From Bacillota bacterium (GTDB lineage Bacteria; Bacillota_E; Sulfobacillia; Sulfobacillales; Sulfobacillaceae): DNA of 8,152 nt. The stretch lies in contig JAKAAS010000062.1 in NCBI GenBank assembly GCA_021802225.1, positions 1 through 8,152 of the forward strand, read 5' to 3'. The notes beneath the pieces were generated by a model. That model was not told where the DNA came from. It was given only the letters and a program-made list of their open reading frames with translations, and did not search any database. Below, one piece after another: positions 1-6,118 of this stretch (within the stretch, counting starts at the first letter, position 1; every line of letters starts with the position of its first letter). The translations under genes and the position numbers were made by a program.

Positions 1-567
1 CCGTGCGGCCTCTGGTTCAATGAGTCGGCGGACGGACAATAGATCGTGTAATGCGTGGATCTCCGCACTCCCTCTCATGTTTCCCCGCGAGCGGGCGCCC
101 GGGGTGACAAAGAACTGGCCGCGGCGGCCGAGGACAAGCCATCCTTGCTTCTGAAGATGGCCCAAGGCTTCTTGCACCGCCGAAACGCTGATGTCCAGTG
201 CCTCCGCCCACTGCACCACCGACGGAATTTTCTCTCCGGCCTGCCAGAGGTGCTCGGCCATGAGTGCTTGGAGATACATCACGGTCTGTTCCGTGCGATT
301 CTGTCCGACCCGACGCGTACCCGGAAAATAGTGCTGACCTGGGGTCCGATTCCCGGTGGCGGGAAAATATTCCGACGGTATCCAAAAGATTTTTTGAGGC
401 GGTCTGAAATTCCTAGGCGCCGTTCGCCGCGATGCCCGTAGTGCCGTTATGCGACACTGCTTGCAGGGTTCTTGGGTGGCCACGGCCACTTCATATTCGG
501 TAGGATTTTCGAATAGCAGCGGCTCTTGATGACCACACACTCGATGCACGACCCAACTTCTTTCCAC
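1..567 (-). CDS. GntR-family (FCD/FadR-type) transcriptional regulator with Cys/His N-terminal extension, partial
   Basis: This is the N-terminal part of a DNA-binding repressor or activator; the C-terminal ligand domain is cut off by the window edge. With the GTG start at 567, residues about 98-156 form a GntR winged helix (YLQALMAEHLWQAGEKIPSV, then a recognition helix around ISVSAVQEALGHL and the wing GRRGQFFVTP). Residues 173-189 (LHDLLSVRRLIEPEAAR) match the first helix of an FCD domain. Before the winged helix lies an extension with CGH (residues 11-13) and CKQC (35-38), a possible zinc site. I chose 567 because GAGGG lies 8 nt upstream. The frame has no ATG, GTG, TTG or CTG between the CKQC codons and GTG 282/ATG 279, and starting at 282/279 would leave almost nothing before the winged helix. 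GTG 549 is an alternative start. The GntR identity is firm; the start and the zinc role are inferred. Confidence 0.72.
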   Translation of the reverse strand, partial: MERSWVVHRVCGHQEPLLFENPTEYEVAVATQEPCKQCRITALRASRRTAPRNFRPPQKIFWIPSEYFPATGNRTPGQHYFPGTRRVGQNRTEQTVMYLQALMAEHLWQAGEKIPSVVQWAEALDISVSAVQEALGHLQKQGWLVLGRRGQFFVTPGARSRGNMRGSAEIHALHDLLSVRRLIEPEAAR

Positions 568-605
568 ACTACCCACCCTCTTAGCTTGAGTAATTGGGCT
601 CTGGA

Positions 606-650
606 CGAAAAATTCCAGAGGGAGACCCCTTTTCTGCTCCCCCTGGAATC
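606..650 (-). terminator. Rho-independent terminator closing the dehydrogenase/DJ-1 operon
   Basis: A 13-bp stem (612-624 pairing with 637-649) encloses a 12-nt loop. In minus-strand RNA the only non-Watson-Crick pair is a G-U wobble, whereas plus-strand RNA would have an A-C mismatch. The stem is followed in the minus direction by a run of five Ts. It starts about 10 nt after the stop codon of the DJ-1-family gene, so it fits termination of that operon and insulation of the GntR gene downstream. Confidence 0.85.
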
Positions 651-659
651 CTGTTTGGT

Positions 660-1226
660 TTACGGTGTCACGGGCGCTTTATCGCGCAACATTTTGATAA
701 ATGCCCCCATCCATTCTGGATGGTCGGGCCAGGCACGAGACGACACCATATTTCCATCAATCACCACCGCTTCGTCCACGAACGTGCCCCCGGCGGCCGT
801 GATATCGGGCATTAAGGCTGGGTATCCCGCCAATGTCCGTCCTTTGAGCACGCCCGCTGTCGCCAAGGCCAGCGGGGCATGACAAATTTGCGCTACTGGC
901 GCGTTCTCGGTAAAGAAGTACCGGACAATGCGTTGAAAGTCCGCATCATTTCGAATCCATTCTGGAGCCCGCCCCCCGGGAATGACCACCGCCTCGTACT
1001 CCTCCGGGTGAACATCTTTAAAGGCCAGATCGGCTTGCACCCGGTATCCCTTCTTTTCGGTGTACGTATCGAATCCCGGTTCAAAATCATGCACCATGGT
1101 CTGAAGCACCTTTTTCGTCGGGGCGGCAATATCGACCTGATAGCCCTCTTCGCGCAACCGCTGATAGGGATACATCACTTCTAGAGATTCGGCACCGTCT
1201 CCGGTTAACATGAGTATACGTGGCAT
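660..1226 (-). CDS. DJ-1/PfpI family protein (class I glutamine-amidotransferase-like fold)
   Basis: This is a 188-residue cytosolic protein of the usual length for the PfpI/YhbO/YraA group. The family is described as stress protectants with protease, glyoxalase or deglycase activities that remain debated. The visible family features are a start strand MPRILMLTGDGAESLEV with the likely acidic partner Glu13, the strand-turn VVIPGGRAPEW (80-90), the nucleophile elbow AQICHAPLA with Cys115 and His116, and the late motif MVSSRAWPDHPEW (160-172). All catalytic elements look intact. The ATG has an AGGAGG box about 7 nt upstream. The gene follows the GMC oxidoreductase by 24 bp and is the last gene before a strong terminator, so it is co-transcribed with the dehydrogenase. 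A role in dealing with reactive carbonyls made by sugar oxidation is inferred from context only. Confidence 0.93.
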   Translation of the reverse strand: MPRILMLTGDGAESLEVMYPYQRLREEGYQVDIAAPTKKVLQTMVHDFEPGFDTYTEKKGYRVQADLAFKDVHPEEYEAVVIPGGRAPEWIRNDADFQRIVRYFFTENAPVAQICHAPLALATAGVLKGRTLAGYPALMPDITAAGGTFVDEAVVIDGNMVSSRAWPDHPEWMGAFIKMLRDKAPVTP

Positions 1227-1250
1227 GGGTTATCCTCCTCGTGTGGGTGA

Positions 1251-2846
1251 CTACAATTGTTCCGCCATCATTTGATCGACGATATAATGCGCTTGGCGAA
1301 TCGCCAACGCGCTGATGGTCAACGTAGGGTTTTCCGCAGCGCTCGTGGGAAAGACGCTGCCGTCCGCGACAAAAAGATTCTTCACTTCATGCGCTTGTCC
1401 AAACGCATTCACCACGGACGTGGCCGGATCGGATCCCATCCGGCAGGTGCCGAGATTATGGGTCGCCGGGTACGGCGGGGTGTCAAATACTTCCGTCGCG
1501 CCTGCCGCCATATAGAGTTCTCGGGAGCGTGCCCACGCAAAGTTGCGCATGGCAACATCATTCGGATGATCAGTATAGGTGACCACCGGCACCGGCATCC
1601 CGTGGGCATCCTTTTTATAGGGATGCAGCGTAACCCGGTTATCGGCTTGCGGCATATCTTCCCCGACGATCCACAGCCCTGCCAGGTGGGTATAGGCTTC
1701 CATCAACTGGGCTAAAGGTTGCCCCCATAGGGCCCGGCGCTTGGGCGTGGACGTCGCAGGGCCCGGGCTGACAAACACGGCGGTAAAGGCTGGACCCAGC
1801 ATAATCGTCTCGAGGTGAAACCCGCCGACATACGACCGCTCTTCCGGGAGGTTGTTCGCAAAGTCGTCCACAATGCCCATCATCGTCATCCCCTTGTAGG
1901 CATGGACGGGACGGGGAAACACGGCGTACGACGAGGCGGTGGTATGCCGCATGTAATAGCGCCCGACCACACCGCTCCCATTGGCGAGGCCCTGAGGAAA
2001 ATGCTTGGACACCGAGTTCAGCAACAAACGCGGCGTTTGAATGCTGTTGCCCGCCACGATCACCACGCGCGCTTTTTGTTCTTCAATCTGTCCATCCGCC
2101 CGGGCATAGACAACGCCGGACGCTTGCCCCGTCTCGTCGACGGTAATCTCGAGCGCTTGGCAATTGGGCCGCAAATCCAAGAGCCCCGTCGCCTCAGCCT
2201 TGGGAATCGCTTCATACAGACTGCTCCATTTCGCTTGGTTGCGGCACCCTTGAAAGCAATATCCGCGCTGGGTGCACATCCCCCGTCCGTCATACTCTTC
2301 GGTGTTGATGGCAATGTACCCGGAATGTGCATTCAGTCCTACTTTCGCCGCCCCTTCCTGCATCATGAGGAAGTTGGTATTGCCCGGCGCTGGGGGTAAG
2401 ACCCGTCCAGCCACTCCCAACACGCGTTCCGCCTCCTGATAAAACGGGTGCAGCGTGTCGTAATCCATGGGCCAGTCCTGCAAGGCGGCCCCCGGTACGT
2501 CCCCATAGGTGCTGTGGGCATGAAATTCATGGGGCTGAATACGCAGCGCGGCTCCCGCCCAATGAATTGAGGTGCCGCCTACTGACTTGCAAATCCATGT
2601 CGCGAGTCCCGTCATATCCTCGCCTTGCGGAATGACGGGATCTAACCATGAGAGCTTGTGGAACATGGTCCACTCGTCTTCTTCGAAATCCTTGTCGGGA
2701 TCCAGCCGCGGGCCCGCTTCCAATGCCACCACTTTGACTCCACTGAGGCATAATTCGCGAATCACATTGCCCCCTCCGGCTCCCGTGCCAATCACGACGA
2801 CGTCAGCCGGTTCATTCAGGGGGACCCTTAGGGCTGCTCTTGCCAC
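1251..2846 (-). CDS. GMC-family FAD-dependent oxidoreductase (gluconate/glucose dehydrogenase-like large subunit)
   Basis: This catalytic flavoprotein oxidises a hydroxyl of a sugar, polyol or sugar acid; the substrate is unknown. In the 531-residue product, residues 16-45 form the FAD-binding Rossmann unit (VVVIGTGAGGG, ending in VALEAG). VGGTSIHWAG at 89-98 is a further flavin-contact motif. The C-terminus has HNLGTCRMG (catalytic His463) and ENPTLTISALAIR (Asn506), the usual GMC catalytic pair. Cys191, Cys197 and Cys201 form a Cx5Cx3C cluster resembling the one reported to bind a 3Fe-4S cluster in bacterial FAD-glucose dehydrogenase. I chose GTG 2846 because AGGAGG lies 9 nt upstream, just after the small-subunit stop; an in-frame TTG at 2879 would overlap that gene and has no binding site. 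There is no signal peptide. The gene lies between its probable small subunit and the DJ-1 gene. Confidence 0.94.
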   Translation of the reverse strand: MARAALRVPLNEPADVVVIGTGAGGGNVIRELCLSGVKVVALEAGPRLDPDKDFEEDEWTMFHKLSWLDPVIPQGEDMTGLATWICKSVGGTSIHWAGAALRIQPHEFHAHSTYGDVPGAALQDWPMDYDTLHPFYQEAERVLGVAGRVLPPAPGNTNFLMMQEGAAKVGLNAHSGYIAINTEEYDGRGMCTQRGYCFQGCRNQAKWSSLYEAIPKAEATGLLDLRPNCQALEITVDETGQASGVVYARADGQIEEQKARVVIVAGNSIQTPRLLLNSVSKHFPQGLANGSGVVGRYYMRHTTASSYAVFPRPVHAYKGMTMMGIVDDFANNLPEERSYVGGFHLETIMLGPAFTAVFVSPGPATSTPKRRALWGQPLAQLMEAYTHLAGLWIVGEDMPQADNRVTLHPYKKDAHGMPVPVVTYTDHPNDVAMRNFAWARSRELYMAAGATEVFDTPPYPATHNLGTCRMGSDPATSVVNAFGQAHEVKNLFVADGSVFPTSAAENPTLTISALAIRQAHYIVDQMMAEQL

Positions 2847-2862
2847 GAGGTCTCTCCTCCTC

Positions 2863-3288
2863 TCAATCCAGACGGTCAAACCCTTTATTCAAGTATCCTG
2901 CGCCATCACGCTGAGCTAATCCCGGATAGCCGATCGCTTCCCAAACCACATGACGGTTGTAATAGTCGGTCACCGTCGCATTCACGAGCCCCTGGAAAAA
3001 TTCCGTCTCTTCGATCTCCCGCAAGAGGGCATCTTGTATCGCTGGGGGGGCCGCCGCGAAGATGGTTCCGTGCTGCTGACGCGCCCGCCGATCTAAGTCG
3101 TGCAAGTGCTGGCGCACCTGCTGACGCCACTCCCCCTGGGTCACCAGTTGAGAATCATAGGCCAGTGCGGTCTCCCACACTACTTCTTGCAGGAGTGCAT
3201 CCGCGTGGGGCACGATCCGCTGCATGACCGCCACCAGGGTCTCGGCATCCTCCGGCGGAAGAGCTTGAAAAGTCTTGGTCGATGCCAC
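2863..3288 (-). CDS. Gluconate 2-dehydrogenase subunit 3-like small subunit
   Basis: This 141-residue protein resembles the subunit 3/gamma family that partners GMC dehydrogenase large subunits and is thought to help their folding, stability or export. The diagnostic part is C-terminal: EFFQGLVNATVTDYYNRH followed by VWEAIGYPG (about 94-123), matching the family pattern of FF..L...T..GYY..P..W..IGYPG. The N-terminal half is helical and carries IVPHADA. Many relatives begin with a Tat signal; here the N-terminus (MASTKTFQALPPEDAETL) lacks a twin-arginine motif and a hydrophobic stretch, so the pair is probably cytoplasmic. The GTG start has AGGAGG 7 nt upstream. An ATG a few bases upstream is in another frame. 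The gene ends 16 bp before the GMC start codon, so the two are likely translated together. Confidence 0.87.
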   Translation of the reverse strand: MASTKTFQALPPEDAETLVAVMQRIVPHADALLQEVVWETALAYDSQLVTQGEWRQQVRQHLHDLDRRARQQHGTIFAAAPPAIQDALLREIEETEFFQGLVNATVTDYYNRHVVWEAIGYPGLAQRDGAGYLNKGFDRLD

Positions 3289-3402
3289 AACATCTCCTCC
3301 TCAGTAGCTAATTTTTGACGTGGCTCTGCAGATGAGAGTCTCGCACCACCCCCTTTCGCGGTTTTTGATGCCCGATTGCGGGACACTACGCTGTATGCTG
3401 AG

Positions 3403-3423
3403 GTTGTTACAACAGAAATTTTC
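3403..3423. promoter_or_regulatory. Two adjacent inverted repeats overlapping the candidate promoter (possible operators)
   Basis: GTTGTTACAAC (3403-3413) is a palindrome of two 5-bp arms around one base and covers the proposed -10 hexamer. GAAATTTTC (3415-3423) is a second palindrome with 4-bp arms in the promoter spacer. Its GAAA...TTTC arms resemble the palindrome upstream of the IclR-type regulator and the IclR box as I recall it. Binding of the neighbouring regulator here is inferred. Confidence 0.35.
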
Positions 3424-3434
3424 GCGAATGGCAA
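3406..3434 (-). promoter_or_regulatory. Candidate promoter of the dehydrogenase/DJ-1 operon
   Basis: In the minus direction TTGCCA (3434-3429, five of six to the -35 consensus) is followed after 17 bp by TGTAAC (3411-3406, four of six). A TG lies one base before the -10, as in extended -10 promoters. Transcription would begin near 3400, leaving a leader of about 110 nt before the small-subunit gene. It was found by eye only. The 202-bp gap after the regulator stop holds no strong intrinsic terminator, so read-through from the regulator gene is also possible. Confidence 0.45.
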
Positions 3435-3472
3435 GTCTCACCACATGGGTGGCATTTCTTACCGTAGAAAGT

Positions 3473-3484
3473 CAAAAATTTTTG
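3473..3484. repeat. Perfect 12-bp palindrome CAAAAATTTTTG downstream of the IclR-type gene
   Basis: The self-complementary CAAAAATTTTTG lies just after the regulator stop codon and about 40 bp upstream of the candidate operon promoter. It has no loop or GC-rich stem and so is not a normal terminator. It could be an operator or an intrinsically bent A-tract/T-tract. A further imperfect inverted repeat, TTTCT then 6 bp then AGAAA, lies beside it at about 3455-3470. Confidence 0.35.
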
Positions 3485-3490
3485 TCGGGC

Positions 3491-4312
3491 CTATCCACGG
3501 TTTTGCTCCAAGGGAGTTCGATATCCTAACCTTTGCGCAACTTCTGACGCCTTCTCTTTTAACGGCACAATTAGATCGGGAGATGGAGCATAGCGAATAC
3601 TCGGCAATGAGATCGCCAACGCACCCCAGATCGAGCCATCAAACCGGAAAATTGGCACTCCCAGGCAACAAAGTCCGACCTCTAACTCTTCTTGGTCCTT
3701 GGCATACCCTTCGTCTCGAGCAAACTGCAATTCCTGCTTAATGTCCTCGGCCCCTTTGGAAAAAGGCGTACGTGCGGCGATCTCGTGCGACGCCCAGTAC
3801 CGGTCCAATTCAGCGGGCGTCAGATACGCGAGCACCGCCCGTCCCAAGGCGTGCAACAAGGCATGCTCATGATATCCCACATACAATGACCGCACTTTCA
3901 CAGCTTGATTGCCTTCCGCAATGTAGTGCACCACGACTTCGCCATTTTCCCATTTGGCCAAGTAGGTCGTTTCGTGGAGCAATCGCATTAACTCATCGAC
4001 TTTTTCCGTCAGGGGTTGAGGCAATCCCAAGCGCGTGTGAATTTGATTATTCAGATAGGCGATTTTATAGGATAGCGTATAGGTTTGGGCGGTCTCGTCT
4101 TTCTCAACATATCCCGCCTCTATTAGCGTGTTAATCAAGTGGTAGCACGTGCCAAGCGTTATGCCCGAGACAGAACTTAACCATTTCACGGAACACCCGC
4201 CCGGTTGTGTCGCCAAAATGTCCAGCAATTTTAGACCGCGCGCCAGACTTTGGATAGTCCACGGCTTAGACAGAATGACCCTCCTCCTCTCTTGCGGCGT
4301 ATTCCTTATCAT
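3491..4312 (-). CDS. IclR-family transcriptional regulator
   Basis: This is a one-component regulator with an N-terminal winged helix (IQSLARGLKLLDILA, then recognition region SVSGITLGTCYHLINTL and EAGYVEKD) and a C-terminal IclR effector domain (HALGRAVLAYLTPAELD, FARDEGYAKDQEELEVGLCCLGVPIF, GALAISLP). Length and domain order are normal for the family. It probably controls the dehydrogenase operon transcribed downstream in the same direction, and perhaps itself. The start is uncertain. The coordinate uses the only upstream ATG (4312), which has no ribosome binding site. A strong AGGAGGAGG at 4288-4280 points instead to ATT 4276 or CTG 4273, which would give a product beginning ILSKPWTIQSLARG, a typical IclR N-terminus. 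Between these lie Arg-rich residues (QERRRV) that look like a translated binding site. Confidence 0.93.
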   Translation of the reverse strand: MIRNTPQERRRVILSKPWTIQSLARGLKLLDILATQPGGCSVKWLSSVSGITLGTCYHLINTLIEAGYVEKDETAQTYTLSYKIAYLNNQIHTRLGLPQPLTEKVDELMRLLHETTYLAKWENGEVVVHYIAEGNQAVKVRSLYVGYHEHALLHALGRAVLAYLTPAELDRYWASHEIAARTPFSKGAEDIKQELQFARDEGYAKDQEELEVGLCCLGVPIFRFDGSIWGALAISLPSIRYAPSPDLIVPLKEKASEVAQRLGYRTPLEQNRG

Positions 4313-4317
4313 TATTT

Positions 4318-4329
4318 GAAATGCATTTC
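4318..4329. promoter_or_regulatory. Perfect palindrome GAAATGCATTTC, probable IclR-type operator
   Basis: This 12-bp perfect palindrome lies upstream of the regulator gene, at about the start site expected from the nearer candidate promoter. Its GAAAT..ATTTC core matches the arms of the enterobacterial IclR box as I remember it (TGGAAATNATTTCCA). Autoregulation by the adjacent regulator is the simplest reading and is inferred. Confidence 0.5.
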
Positions 4330-4336
4330 TATTTCG

Positions 4337-4375
4337 CTTATATCTTAATTATAATTAGTCGCAATCAATAAGCAA
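4337..4375 (-). promoter_or_regulatory. AT-rich promoter region of the IclR-type gene (two overlapping candidates)
   Basis: Candidate 1: TTGCTT (4375-4370), a 16-bp spacer and a perfect TATAAT (4353-4348). Candidate 2: TTGCGA (4364-4359), a 16-bp spacer and TATAAG (4342-4337). Candidate 2 would start transcription near 4330, at the edge of the palindrome 4318-4329. Both leave a leader that includes the strong ribosome binding site at 4288-4280. The stretch is clearly more AT-rich than its surroundings. Confidence 0.55.
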
Positions 4376-4408
4376 CAATATCTTTTTCATATAGTGCGAA
4401 TAGCGCGC

Positions 4409-4465
4409 TCCAAGGTTTCCAAAAGCATGATGGCATCTGAATCTTTCTCCGCCCCTCCAAGGTTT
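4409..4465. repeat. Direct repeat of CTCCAAGGTTT, 46 bp apart
   Basis: The 11-mer occurs at 4409-4419 and 4455-4465. The second copy overlaps the stop codon of the small membrane protein gene. With only two copies it may be chance, a binding-site pair or a trace of local duplication. Confidence 0.3.
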
Positions 4466-4673
4466 AATGCATAAGCTTTACAATGTTGACAGCCACGATC
4501 GCCAGCATGAACAGCACATAAATTCTCAAACACCAGATAACTTTTTGTATCCCCGGCGAAAGCCGAGCGCGCCCGAGGCTTTGAATCTTGCGTACCACCT
4601 GCCGCCGCTCCTGCAGCGGGTCTTCTCTGCACTGTTGCGGTCTATTGACTCGGTTCCCATTATCTACAAACAA
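4464..4673 (-). CDS. Small single-span membrane protein of unknown function
   Basis: I do not recognise this 69-residue protein. Residues 1-43 are polar and very basic (for example REDPLQERRQVVRKIQSLGR). Residues about 44-66 are a single hydrophobic helix (VIWCLRIYVLFMLAIVAVNI) ending in KLMH. By the positive-inside rule the N-terminus would stay in the cytoplasm with the helix as a C-terminal anchor. The TTG start has GGGGGAGG 8 nt upstream. It begins 66 bp after the Nramp stop codon in the same direction, so it is probably the last gene of that operon and may be an accessory or regulatory peptide of the transporter. An overlapping 81-codon frame (4387-4632) lacks a hydrophobic helix and has a less convincing start. 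No clear intrinsic terminator follows. Confidence 0.55.
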   Translation of the reverse strand: MFVDNGNRVNRPQQCREDPLQERRQVVRKIQSLGRARLSPGIQKVIWCLRIYVLFMLAIVAVNIVKLMH

Positions 4674-4739
4674 CCTTGGCGCCTCCCCCTCAGTTTTCCC
4701 CGCAAGACACCGTCAGCAGGAACGCCACAACCCCCATAA

Positions 4740-6074
4740 TTAAAACCACTGCGGAACAATGACGGACACCGCATAGATGACCCCCGCCAAGGTGACGAAA
4801 ATCCCAACCGCCAAGCCGAGCGCATTGAGCCACCAGGTGCTTCTATACGGCCCCATAATTTCGTGGTCATTGGCCAGAATCAGCAGAAACCCAATGGCAG
4901 GCGGCATAGTCAGCACTGCAATCACATTTACGATAATCACCACCATCTCCAGCGGAAAGCCCGGCAGCAGCACCAAGCACCCAGCGACGGCAGCAATGCC
5001 CACCAGCATGGCGTAGAAGCCCTTCGCTTCCCGGACCCCATGATTGAGACTATGGGCTATTTGAGTCACTTCTCCAAACGCATAGGCCGAAGAGGTCGAG
5101 ATGACGGTCGCCGCGACCAGTCCGGCTTCCAGCACCCCTAAGGCAAACAGGGCTCCGCCCACCCGGCCAATATACGGCACCAGGGCCTGCGCAAACTGCG
5201 CGGTCCCGAACTGCCTAGCATTCATGTGATGCACAAACAACGGCGCGGTGGCGATAATGCAGCTTAAGGCTGCCAACGCGGCCAGGGCAGCCCCCACGGC
5301 TGTATCAACCCGCCCGTGGCGGATATCCCGCACGCTGAGCCCTTTGTCGCTCACCGCGCCCTGTTGGAAGAAGAGCATCCACGGTGTGATGGTGGCACCG
5401 ATATCGGCCAGCAGTAAGACGATCATGTTGCCGTTGAACCCGCCGATCAAGGGCTGCCAGCTCCACAGGGCATGCGCGACGAACCCCCAGTCGGGGCGGG
5501 TCATAATCGCCACCGGAACGAAAATCAAATTGCCCAGTGCCAGGAACAAGAAAAACCTCTCCCACGCCCAATAGCGGCGAACGATGACGGCCGTGCCGAC
5601 GATCGCCACTCCGCCCATAACGGCGGCCCAGGGGGGAACACCAAAGTATCCGGCACCGGCGACAATGCCGACAAATTCTGTGACCAACGTCAGGAAGTTG
5701 GTAAGCAGGAGGTCTAGCATGGCAAAGTTGCCCCAAAATCGGCCAAAGCGGCGGTAAATCAAGTCCGCATGACCGGTTTGGGAGGCAGCGCCGAGGCGCA
5801 CGGTAATTTCTTGGGCAATCAGCGCCATGATGAAGGTGAAAACGACAAAGGGCAGGAAGAAGCCCATGCCGAATTGGGAGCCGGTGGCAGCATAAGAGAG
5901 CATACTGGGCGCATCGTTTTCCCCAAGCATGACGAGCAGTCCTGGACCGGCAAGCAGCCACAACAGGCGGGCAGGGCTTCGTCGCAAGCGGGCCTGCAGC
6001 ACCTTGCGGCGGTCTTCGGCGCGATGTTCCTCTTCCTGTGATGCATTACGAGAAACAGACGTATCGGTGGACAT
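4740..6074 (-). CDS. Divergent Nramp (SLC11-like) family divalent metal transporter
   Basis: This is an integral membrane protein of about 444 residues with roughly 11 hydrophobic helices, expected to import a divalent cation with protons. Family identity rests on AGPGLLVMLGENDAPSM in the first helix, AQEITVRLG after the second, and IGATITPWMLFFQQGAVSDK in the sixth. The canonical helix-1 DPGN is replaced by an NDAPS segment, and the helix-6 MPH by ATITPW. This places it outside the classical Mn/Fe Nramps, nearer the divergent bacterial group that includes Mg-type relatives, so the metal cannot be assigned. A charged cytoplasmic tail of about 35 residues precedes the first helix. I prefer ATG 6074, which has GGGAGGGAG upstream; ATG 6098 is in frame with a weaker AGGA. 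It lies 44 bp after the beta-helix gene and 66 bp before the small membrane protein gene. Confidence 0.9.
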   Translation of the reverse strand: MSTDTSVSRNASQEEEHRAEDRRKVLQARLRRSPARLLWLLAGPGLLVMLGENDAPSMLSYAATGSQFGMGFFLPFVVFTFIMALIAQEITVRLGAASQTGHADLIYRRFGRFWGNFAMLDLLLTNFLTLVTEFVGIVAGAGYFGVPPWAAVMGGVAIVGTAVIVRRYWAWERFFLFLALGNLIFVPVAIMTRPDWGFVAHALWSWQPLIGGFNGNMIVLLLADIGATITPWMLFFQQGAVSDKGLSVRDIRHGRVDTAVGAALAALAALSCIIATAPLFVHHMNARQFGTAQFAQALVPYIGRVGGALFALGVLEAGLVAATVISTSSAYAFGEVTQIAHSLNHGVREAKGFYAMLVGIAAVAGCLVLLPGFPLEMVVIIVNVIAVLTMPPAIGFLLILANDHEIMGPYRSTWWLNALGLAVGIFVTLAGVIYAVSVIVPQWF

Positions 6075-6118
6075 CGTCCTGGCTCCCTCCCGCCTCATGG
6101 CATGCGTTCCTACGTCCG

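Noticed and set aside
55..441. 128-codon open frame on the plus strand
   Set aside because: It lies opposite the GntR winged-helix coding region, has no recognisable domain and is Arg/Pro-rich, as in shadow frames.
476..489. Inverted repeat GTGGCCACGGCCAC
   Set aside because: It encodes Val-Ala-Val-Ala-Thr in the GntR frame and is explained by GC-rich alternating codons. No other operator feature surrounds it.
1815..2399. 194-codon open frame on the plus strand
   Set aside because: It is antisense to the well-supported GMC oxidoreductase gene, has low-complexity His/Arg/Pro-rich content and no family motifs. Long antisense frames are expected opposite GC-rich genes.
2847..2879. TTG 2879 as start of the GMC gene
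   Set aside because: It has no ribosome binding site and would overlap the small-subunit gene. GTG 2846 has AGGAGG 9 nt upstream.
3180..3300. Possible sigma-54 (-24/-12) promoter, GGGGCAC...TGCA
   Set aside because: The spacing between the GG and GC elements is one base too long and the site is inside a coding region. No convincing TGGCAC-N5-TTGC site was seen by eye in the spacers I examined.
4365..4436. 23-codon minus-strand ORF after the small membrane protein gene
   Set aside because: It has a weak, badly spaced binding site and overlaps the promoter region of the IclR-type gene. No motif is visible.
4690..4737. 15-codon minus-strand ORF (MGVVAFLLTVSCGEN) between the Nramp and small-membrane-protein genes
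   Set aside because: It has a hydrophobic look and ends at the next ribosome binding site, but no binding site of its own. It is too short to support as a leader peptide.
5305..5961. 218-codon open frame on the minus strand
   Set aside because: It is an out-of-frame reading of the Nramp gene, rich in Arg, Cys and His, with no hydrophobic helices or motifs.
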